A stretch of DNA of 64,000 nucleotides from UBA1924 sp963976625 (lineage in GTDB: Bacteria > Planctomycetota > Phycisphaerae > Phycisphaerales > UBA1924). Both the position numbers and the translations under genes were made by a program. The first letter of the stretch is position 1. Every line of letters starts with the position of its first letter. Below are positions 57,867-64,000 of this stretch, piece by piece. The notes under the pieces are model-generated. The model searched no databases, was not told where the DNA came from, and worked only from the letters and a program-made list of their open reading frames with translations. Location of the stretch: assembly GCA_963976625.1 (NCBI GenBank), contig CAXBLA010000014.1:11530-75529 (forward strand). Direction: 5' to 3'.

Positions 57867-60398
57867 GTGGCCGACGACCCGAACAATGCAGCTGCTGATG
57901 GATTGCCAGGCGATCCCGTGGTGGATGTGGAAGCCGACCAGCCGATGGACGGGACGGATCCTGTCGCGGATGGTTCGGGCGAGGGCTTTGTCATGCCCGA
58001 CGATCCGATCCAAGCGGTCAAGGAAGGCTGGCGTGACGCGTGGCAGGTCCCGGCGTTGCTCGTCGGGGCGGGGCTGCTGATGCTCGGGGTCGCCTTCTCG
58101 ATTACATCGTCGCCCGATCCGGACATGACACCCACGATCACGCTGGCCAACCGCCTGATCGAGAACGAAGAATACGACCGGGCGATCGAGCTGCTCAACA
58201 CCAAGGTCTACCCGTGGGTGCTCAAAGAAGAATCACCCCTCGAAGACAAGGTGCAGTACCATCTTGCCAAGGCCCGCTCGATCTATCGGGGGCAGCGGAA
58301 GCTGCACATCGATGATGATCGCAACCATGTCTCGGTAATCCGCGAGTACCTCGAAGCCGAGCGAATCGGCGGGGCGCTGGGCCCCAAGGACACCGCGTCG
58401 CTGGCCAATACCTATCTCGCCCGCGATGAGTTCGATCAAGCCGCCCAGCGTGTCCGGACGATCCCGGAGTCCCAGCGTTTCTTGCGGGACGCGGTGCATC
58501 GCAAAGCCGTCGAATCGATGCTCGATCGCCCGGCCCCGATCACCGAGCCGGCGATGGAGCTGCTCGCCGACATGCTGATCGATCCCAATCTGCCCGTGGA
58601 CGAACGCGTCTGGGCGCTCGAGACCCAGGGCAATGTCCGCCTGGCGCAGGGGTACGCCGACGAAACGATCACGCGGATTCTCCGTGCCATGCCAAGGCTT
58701 GAGCGTGCCGGGGTCGAGGGGCGATCGCGACTGCACCTGATTCTCTCCAAAGCATACAACGAGGTCGGCGCGTCCAAGCAAGCCACCGAGCAGGTCGATC
58801 AGGCCCGGGCCCTCTCCGCCGACGGCGACCCGCACTACCCAGAGATTATCCTGATGCAGGCCATCATCGAGGACTCCAAGGGCAATACCGCGATCGCCCG
58901 GGACCTCTACGACGAGATCGTCACCAAAAACTCAAGCTCCTCGGCCTACCCGCTGGCGCTGCTTGGGCTCAGCGAGACCGAGGCCGGGCTCCACCAGCCC
59001 GAGCTGGCGATCGAAGCGTATACCACACTCGTCGAGAGCTACGACTCGTTCATGATCGAGACCTTCCCTTCGCGCCAGCAGATTCTCGAATCATTGCTCG
59101 GGCAGGCCGACGATTCGCTCTCGGCTGGCAACGCCAACGAATCCATCCGCTACGCGACGCTGGCCGACAAGCTCTATCGCGGCAAAGAGATCCCGTCGGG
59201 TGTGCTCCAAGCCCTCGCCCTGGGTCATCAGGCGGCCGCCGAAGCCCTGCTGGGCAAGCCCATGAGCGAGGTGCGCTCGCTGATGGGGCTCGATCCGTCC
59301 ACCCGGGCGGAAGTCCAGCGTCACTTGATGTCGTCGGCGACCAACTACCGTGTGCACGCCGAGCAGCATGTGGTCGCGAATCTGCCGATCTATGCTGAAT
59401 CGCTCTGGCGATCCGCCGACCTGTTCGATCGGGCGGGCGATCAGCCCGAAGCGATCCAGGCGTTCCAGACTTATGCCGAGTCCATGCCCTCGGACCCACG
59501 CCACGCCGAGGCTCTTTTTAGGCTCGCCGAGGCTTTGCGGGCGCTGGGCGACTTTAATGCCGCGGCGGATGTCTATAAAGGACTCATCCTCGCCCGCGAG
59601 AGCTCCGCCGGCGCGGACATCGGCCCATTCGCCGACGCCAGCCATGTGCCCTTGGCCCAGGCGTATCTGTACGACGAGGACCTCTCCAATGATGTCGAGG
59701 CAGAGAAGCTGCTCGCATCGGCCCTCGATGGCTCGATGGGCTCGACGGATACCGAGCACTTCCGCGATGCGCTCCTCGAGTTGGCGGGGCTCTACGACCG
59801 GACCGATCGCCCCGAGCGGGCGATCGAACGCTACGAAGAGTTCGCGGCTCGGTACGCGAGCGACCCTGAAACCGGCGCGGTGCTCTTTAAGCTCGCCGAT
59901 GCACATCGTCGGCTCAGCGACATCATGGAGCAATCGCTTGACGAGGCGATGCCGGCCGCCGAGCGCAACCGTCGGCTCAATCAGATCGTTGCTCATCGCA
60001 AATCCGCGATCAATGACTACCAGAAGACCATCGAAACGCTCGCGGTGATCTCGGATCACCAGCTCGGGCTCTTTGAGTCGATCGCGCTGCGGAACTCGTT
60101 CTTCTATCTGGGCGATTGTGCCTTCGATCTGGGCGAATACGACGATGCGATCCGCTACTACGACCGGGCCCGCGATCGCTATGTCGATGATCCGGCGTCG
60201 CTCGTCGCGATGGTGCAGATCGTCAATGCCTATGTCGAGACCAACCAGCTCGGCAGGGCGCGGACCGCCAACGATCGGGCCCGCCGGTTCTATCAAGAGA
60301 TCCCCGACGATGTCTGGAATGACCCGAGCCTGCCGATGGATCGGGCGGATTGGGAGCGTTGGCTCAACTCGAGCTCGGTGCTGCTGGCCGGGAGCTGA
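57867..60398 (+). CDS. TPR-repeat protein with single membrane segment
   Basis: 843 residues. An acidic N-terminal part (about 50 residues) is followed by one membrane helix (VPALLVGAGLLMLGVAFSI) and about 750 residues of helix pairs typical of TPR-like repeats, e.g. IENEEYDRAIELLNTKV, GDFNAAADVYKGLILARES, LGEYDDAIRYYDRARDRY. Such proteins are periplasmic scaffolds. Start GTG 57867, with AAGGA seven nt upstream. Placed just before the FlgN-like/two-component/flgB group, it may belong to the flagellar or an envelope complex; not shown. Confidence 0.8.
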   Translation: MADDPNNAAADGLPGDPVVDVEADQPMDGTDPVADGSGEGFVMPDDPIQAVKEGWRDAWQVPALLVGAGLLMLGVAFSITSSPDPDMTPTITLANRLIENEEYDRAIELLNTKVYPWVLKEESPLEDKVQYHLAKARSIYRGQRKLHIDDDRNHVSVIREYLEAERIGGALGPKDTASLANTYLARDEFDQAAQRVRTIPESQRFLRDAVHRKAVESMLDRPAPITEPAMELLADMLIDPNLPVDERVWALETQGNVRLAQGYADETITRILRAMPRLERAGVEGRSRLHLILSKAYNEVGASKQATEQVDQARALSADGDPHYPEIILMQAIIEDSKGNTAIARDLYDEIVTKNSSSSAYPLALLGLSETEAGLHQPELAIEAYTTLVESYDSFMIETFPSRQQILESLLGQADDSLSAGNANESIRYATLADKLYRGKEIPSGVLQALALGHQAAAEALLGKPMSEVRSLMGLDPSTRAEVQRHLMSSATNYRVHAEQHVVANLPIYAESLWRSADLFDRAGDQPEAIQAFQTYAESMPSDPRHAEALFRLAEALRALGDFNAAADVYKGLILARESSAGADIGPFADASHVPLAQAYLYDEDLSNDVEAEKLLASALDGSMGSTDTEHFRDALLELAGLYDRTDRPERAIERYEEFAARYASDPETGAVLFKLADAHRRLSDIMEQSLDEAMPAAERNRRLNQIVAHRKSAINDYQKTIETLAVISDHQLGLFESIALRNSFFYLGDCAFDLGEYDDAIRYYDRARDRYVDDPASLVAMVQIVNAYVETNQLGRARTANDRARRFYQEIPDDVWNDPSLPMDRADWERWLNSSSVLLAGS

Positions 60399-60568
60399 TC
60401 ATCGGCTGCCTGTACATCCTGTTGGGGCGCGTGTGCAAACAAACCATGGTGTGTATTTTTTGCGCACGAATGTGGTGAAATCCGCGCCAACAGCCGATAA
60501 CACCTCAGATCGCATGAAACGGGAATGGATTCCCGTGGGATCGCAGTGTTTCGAGCAAGAGGGTCAGG
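60399..60568 (+). promoter_or_regulatory. Intergenic region with inverted repeats
   Basis: 170 bp. GTGTGCAAA (60431-60439) pairs with TTTGCGCAC (60459-60467), and ACGGGAA-TGGA-TTCCCGT makes a perfect 7-bp hairpin near 60519-60536, just upstream of the Shine-Dalgarno of the next gene. No clear promoter hexamers. Confidence 0.35.
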
Positions 60569-61054
60569 ATGACCGGATCAGCGCACTCACAAGAGAATAA
60601 CGCCCACGCCACCCCCCAGGCGGCTCGGCTGTCCTCGCTCGTCGATGAGGCGCAGGGACTGATGGACGAGCTGGTCTCGATCAGCGTTGGGCACACCGAT
60701 GCGATCAAGGGCGGCGATGTCGCCAAGATCGTCGAGATCGTCAGCACCCGCGAGCCCATCGTCGCCAGTCTTGTTCGCGTGGGCGAAGAGATCGGGGCGT
60801 TTATCGCTGACCCTGACGCGATCGCCAAGGTTGGTGATGCTGAGTGTGAGCAAGCCTTCAAACGCATCGGCGCGATCGAGCACACCATGAAGCGTCTGCG
60901 TGAGCGCGATGCTCAGGATCAGATCCTGATGGAGTCGGCCCGCGACCAGCTCGCCGGCCAGCTCGCGGGCATGGGCACCGGCAAGACCGCCCTGCGTGCC
61001 TATAAGCCGAATCAAGGCACCCCCAACCCCATACTCCAAGATCGGCAGGGCTGA
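60569..61054 (+). CDS. FlgN-like flagellar chaperone (putative)
   Basis: 161 residues, all-helical and coiled-coil-rich (LVDEAQGLMDELVSISVGHT; TREPIVASLVRVGEEIGAFI; FKRIGAIEHTMKRLRERDAQ), with a flexible C-terminus. The length and helix pattern fit FlgN, the export chaperone of hook-filament junction proteins. The call rests mainly on position before a flagellar two-component pair and flgB. GAGGGTCAGG precedes the ATG. The gene is 3 nt from the kinase gene. Confidence 0.5.
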   Translation: MTGSAHSQENNAHATPQAARLSSLVDEAQGLMDELVSISVGHTDAIKGGDVAKIVEIVSTREPIVASLVRVGEEIGAFIADPDAIAKVGDAECEQAFKRIGAIEHTMKRLRERDAQDQILMESARDQLAGQLAGMGTGKTALRAYKPNQGTPNPILQDRQG

Positions 61055-61057
61055 GCG

Positions 61058-62068
61058 ATGAGCAGACTCGCAAGCGTGCCAAATCTAGAGACGATCCAAG
61101 CCGACGAGCCCACGGCTCAGGCTGGGCTCCCAACGAGCAACTTGTCCTCGACCGATCTCGCCGAGCTGATGTCGGCCTTCACGGATGTCACGACCAAGCT
61201 CGAGCACACCCACGCCCAGCTCCGCTCTGAAGTCTCTCGTTTGACCGATGAGCTCTACCAAGCCAACGAAGCCCTCGAACGCTCGCGTCGTCTCGCGGCT
61301 CTGGGCGAGATGGCCGCGGGGATCTCCCATGAGATCCGCAACCCGCTCGGTTCGATCACGCTGTACGCCAAGATGTTGGCTGATGATCTCGAAGCGATGC
61401 CCGAGCAGTGCCAGATTGTTCAGAAGATTGGGAGAGCTGTCCGCGGGCTCGATGAAATCGTCGGCGATGTGCTGACCTTCGCCCGCGAACTCAAGACCAA
61501 CCCGCATCCGTGCGAATCTTCGTCGCTGATCGAGCATGCTCTTGAGATGTGCCATGCCGAGATCGAGCGCAGCTCGGTGGTTGTCCATAGCGAGAATCGG
61601 CTTGATTCCATCGAGCTGATGTGCGATCAGACGCTGCTCCAGCAGGCTTTGGTCAATGTCATCCGCAACGCGTGCGAGGCCAACCGTGTGGCCGGTGGAT
61701 CTGAACTTATTGTCGACTGCGGGCTCGAATCCATCAAGCTGGGCGAAGCGAGCACGCCGTGCGTGGTCTTCCGCGTGCAGGACCAGGGCGATGGGATGCC
61801 TCCAGAGGTCATCGAGCGGATGTTCAATCCGTTCTTCACCACCCGCGACACCGGCACCGGGCTCGGATTGGCGATCGTGCACCGGATCATCGATGCCCAT
61901 CGCGGCAAGATCGAGGTCACCAAGCCAGATACCGGCGGGGCATGTGTCAAACTGTTTATTCCCAGGGAGCCATCCTTGGTTGTTTCGAGAAGTGAGCCCG
62001 CGAGCGATGCGGGCGAGATCATAATCACGCACGGGCAACGCGCCCAAGCGGCGAATGGGGTATGTTGA
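61058..62068 (+). CDS. Sensor histidine kinase, NtrB/FlrB-like
   Basis: 336-residue cytoplasmic kinase without membrane segments. A coiled coil (about residues 45-80) leads to the HisKA domain with His91 in GISHEIRNPLGSI, then the HATPase domain: N box NVIRNACEAN, G1 DQGDGMPPEV, F box MFNPFFTTRDTG, G2 GTGLGLAIVHRI. No PAS or other sensor part, like FlrB/FlgS-type kinases that read flagellar assembly state. Linked to the response regulator gene by overlap or a 1-nt gap. Confidence 0.9.
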   Translation: MSRLASVPNLETIQADEPTAQAGLPTSNLSSTDLAELMSAFTDVTTKLEHTHAQLRSEVSRLTDELYQANEALERSRRLAALGEMAAGISHEIRNPLGSITLYAKMLADDLEAMPEQCQIVQKIGRAVRGLDEIVGDVLTFARELKTNPHPCESSSLIEHALEMCHAEIERSSVVVHSENRLDSIELMCDQTLLQQALVNVIRNACEANRVAGGSELIVDCGLESIKLGEASTPCVVFRVQDQGDGMPPEVIERMFNPFFTTRDTGTGLGLAIVHRIIDAHRGKIEVTKPDTGGACVKLFIPREPSLVVSRSEPASDAGEIIITHGQRAQAANGVC

Positions 62069-62069
62069 T

Positions 62070-63638
62070 ATGTCGAGAACGATCCTCGTTGTAGATGATA
62101 AAGAAATGATGCGCGACTCGATCGGGTCCACGCTCACGCGTGCGGGCTTCGCGGTCCGGACTGCGTCCGATGCACGCTCGGCGCTCAAAGAGATCGCGTC
62201 TCGCCGACCTGATGCGGTGGTGACGGACCTCAACATGCCGGGTATGACCGGTATCGAGCTTGCCGGCGAGATCCAAGCGATTGACGACGAGCTCCCGGTG
62301 ATCCTGATGACCGCCTTCGGCACCATCGAGACAGCGGTGCAAGCGATGAAGAACGGGGCGTACGACTACATCACCAAGCCATTCGAGGGCGACGAGCTCA
62401 TCATCTCGCTCAAGCGGGCGATATCACACGCATTGGTCGTTCGCGAGAACGCGATCCTCAAAGCCAACATCGGGCAGTCGGACTCCTCGAACTCGCTGGG
62501 CGCGATCGGGCTCGATCGATTGATCGGCGACTCCGACGCGATGCGCAAGGTCCGCGAGCAGGTCAAGGCCGTCGCTTCGAGCCATGGGACCGTGCTGATC
62601 ACGGGCGAGAGCGGAGTCGGCAAAGAGGTCGTCTCGCACGCTGTCCACGAGATGAGCCCGCGGGTGGTCTCGCCGTATTTGGCGATCAACTGCGCAGCAC
62701 TCAACGAAAGCCTGCTTGAGTCCGAGCTCTTCGGCCACGAAAAAGGCGCCTTCACCGGGGCCGACACCCTGCGTAAGGGGCGCTTCGAGCTTGCGGATTC
62801 GGGGACGCTGCTGCTCGATGAGGTCTCGGAGGTGTCGCCTCAGATTCAGGCCAAGCTGCTGCGGGTGCTCCAAGAGCGTGCGTTTGAGCGGGTGGGATCG
62901 AGCACGACTATTGGGGTCGATGTCCGGATCATCGCGACAAGCAACCGCGATCTGCCCCACGCGGCGTCGATGGGTGAGTTCCGTCAGGACTTGTTCTATC
63001 GGCTCAATGTCCTCCCGATCCAGGTCCCGGCGCTGCGTGAGCGGCTCGAAGATGTGCCGATGCTTTCGCAGTTCTTCATCGACAAGGTCTGTCAGCGCGA
63101 TGGACGCCGATCTGCCCGCTTCGATGACGAGGCGATCGGGCTGCTCAAGGCGTACCAGTGGCCGGGCAATGTCCGCGAGCTCCAGAACATCTGCGAGCGG
63201 GCGGTGGTCCTGAGCGATCCAAAGTCCACAACCATCCCGCACACGCTCGTCGAGCCCTGGCTGATGACGGCGCGTCCGATGCCCAAGGCCACGCCGTTGC
63301 GTGCATCGAATCTCAATGGCGAGCCCAACAGTTCTGCCCAGCGATTGACCGAGTCCAAGCCCATGCCGAGCGCCAACGCGAGCAACGGGCACCAATCGCT
63401 CAGCTCCGCCATCGGCGGCGTTTCCGGATTCGCCGATCAGCGTCCGGAATCGACCCCCGAAGCCCAGCCCGGCGATCGCACCCTTGCTGATCTCGAACGC
63501 GACACCATCGTCGCGACCCTGCACCGGTTCAATGGGCACCGCCAGAAGACCGCCAAGGCTCTCGGGATTGGTGTGCGGACCCTCGGGCTCAAGCTCAAGA
63601 AATGGAAAGAAGAGAGCCTCGTTTCGCAGAGCCTGTAA
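62070..63638 (+). CDS. Sigma-54-dependent response regulator, NtrC/FlrC-like
   Basis: 522 residues. Receiver domain with Asp53 in VVTDLNMPGM and the Lys in YITKPFEGD; AAA+ domain with Walker A GESGVGKE (179-186), the sigma-54 contact loop GAFTGA (226-231), Walker B TLLLDEVSE, and R-finger region FRQDLFYRLNVLPI; a Ser/Asn/Pro-rich linker of 80 residues; then a Fis-type helix-turn-helix (RDTIVATLHRFNGHRQKTAK, GIGVRTLGLKLKKWKEE). The start at 62070 is preferred to the ATG at 62055. It probably activates the sigma-54 promoter ahead of flgB. Confidence 0.94.
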   Translation: MSRTILVVDDKEMMRDSIGSTLTRAGFAVRTASDARSALKEIASRRPDAVVTDLNMPGMTGIELAGEIQAIDDELPVILMTAFGTIETAVQAMKNGAYDYITKPFEGDELIISLKRAISHALVVRENAILKANIGQSDSSNSLGAIGLDRLIGDSDAMRKVREQVKAVASSHGTVLITGESGVGKEVVSHAVHEMSPRVVSPYLAINCAALNESLLESELFGHEKGAFTGADTLRKGRFELADSGTLLLDEVSEVSPQIQAKLLRVLQERAFERVGSSTTIGVDVRIIATSNRDLPHAASMGEFRQDLFYRLNVLPIQVPALRERLEDVPMLSQFFIDKVCQRDGRRSARFDDEAIGLLKAYQWPGNVRELQNICERAVVLSDPKSTTIPHTLVEPWLMTARPMPKATPLRASNLNGEPNSSAQRLTESKPMPSANASNGHQSLSSAIGGVSGFADQRPESTPEAQPGDRTLADLERDTIVATLHRFNGHRQKTAKALGIGVRTLGLKLKKWKEESLVSQSL

Positions 63639-63662
63639 GCGATGGGCGTCGCAAGCCCCGTT

Positions 63663-63677
63663 TGGTACGGGCTTTGC
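63663..63677 (+). promoter_or_regulatory. Sigma-54 (-24/-12) promoter for flgB
   Basis: TGGTACG-N4-TTGC matches the consensus TGGCACG-N4-TTGC at every fixed position but one, with GG and GC at the right distance. Transcription would start near 63689, giving a leader of about 38 nt that has GGAG 8 nt before the flgB ATG. It overlaps the right arm of a hairpin (63651-63678) after the regulator gene. Confidence 0.75.
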
Positions 63678-63727
63678 GAAGAGTGGGCATGTGGGAATCG
63701 CGACCAGGCGTTTCTGGAGTTTAAGCC

Positions 63728-64000
63728 ATGTTGATCAATGATCTGAGCACATCCGGGGCCTTGCCAACGCTTGAGAAGATGTTTCTCTTCGCCGGGCAGC
63801 GCCAGCGGATCATCACCAACAACATCGCTAACATCGACACGCCCAACTACCGCGGCACCGATGTCGACCCGCGTGCCTTCCAGAAGATGCTCGGGGAAGC
63901 CATCGACGAACGCCGAGAACGCACCGGCGGGGCCTTCGGGGAGCTCAATCTCCGTCAGACCCGCCAGATCAAGAGCAATCGGAGCCAGCTCCAGCTCAAC
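63728..64000 (+). CDS. flgB: Flagellar basal-body rod protein FlgB (partial)
   Basis: First 91 codons; the gene runs off the window. The translation starts MLINDLSTSGALPTLEKM and has the rod-protein signature NNIANIDTPNYRGTDVDPRAF. The FlgB proximal rod subunit is part of the flagellar drive shaft. GGAG is 8 nt upstream. It is likely the first gene of a flgB-flgC-fliE type operon continuing outside, under the sigma-54 promoter just described. Confidence 0.92.
   Translation, partial: MLINDLSTSGALPTLEKMFLFAGQRQRIITNNIANIDTPNYRGTDVDPRAFQKMLGEAIDERRERTGGAFGELNLRQTRQIKSNRSQLQLN

Noticed and set aside
60421..60440. Second sigma-54 promoter before the FlgN-like gene (TGGGGCGCGTGTGC)
   Set aside because: The GG-to-GC distance is one nt too short, which normally abolishes function.
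1..64000. CRISPR array, prophage, insertion sequence, restriction or anti-phage system
   Set aside because: No regularly spaced repeats, transposase, integrase, nuclease or toxin-antitoxin pair could be recognised; the orphan methyltransferase alone is not enough.

Overview
The window looks like chromosomal DNA of a planctomycete of class Phycisphaerae (probably order Phycisphaerales). This assignment is an inference. It rests on secreted proteins ending in paired GC-type dockerin repeats (ends of the genes at 17603 and 20308), several membrane proteins with the zinc-ribbon signature CxxCxYxLxG...CPEC(G/A), a high G+C content, and a Gram-negative envelope gene (lpxI). No rRNA, CRISPR array, prophage or insertion sequence was seen. 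Almost everything is ordinary chromosomal gene content in short operons on both strands. One tRNA gene, tRNA-Thr(CGU), lies at 20082-20153.

Layout. 1-7 kb: lipoprotein, truncated hemoglobin, PilZ protein, acylphosphatase, then dnaG-rpoD and a DUF899 thioredoxin-fold protein. 7-17 kb: bifunctional PutA facing ribF-mnmA, an orphan methyltransferase with an NrnA-like phosphoesterase, and two envelope proteins. 17-24 kb: secreted CotH-like protein, tRNA-Thr, secreted M43 metalloprotease, DUF6624 lipoprotein, aldo/keto reductase. 24-35 kb: a pair of very small genes, mutS, a thioredoxin / TetR / AhpD-like redox locus, CBS protein, DEAD-box helicase, mscL, purM, metK. 35-49 kb: nadD, an HPt and a REC-GGDEF protein, slyX, yggS, an amidase, mscS, asnB, a polyprenyl synthase and UDP-glucose dehydrogenase. 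49-57 kb: orphan solute-binding protein, obgE, second PilZ protein, lpxI with a TlyA-like methyltransferase, then an uncharacterised four-gene envelope operon. 57-64 kb: TPR membrane protein, FlgN-like protein, NtrB/NtrC-type two-component pair and the start of flgB, cut by the window edge.

Three regulatory signals stand out. (1) At least 14 genes have a TANNNT box ending 5-7 nt before the ATG with no room for a Shine-Dalgarno sequence, which suggests widespread leaderless transcription. (2) An identical 17-nt near-palindrome lies upstream of both the AhpD-like gene and trxA, in the same orientation relative to each, with a TetR gene between them: a small self-contained redox regulon. (3) A near-perfect sigma-54 -24/-12 element lies between the NtrC-type activator gene and flgB, predicting sigma-54 control of the flagellar rod genes. 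In addition, the middle of asnB and the 3' part of one zinc-ribbon membrane protein gene are markedly poorer in G+C than their own flanks, suggesting mosaic genes.
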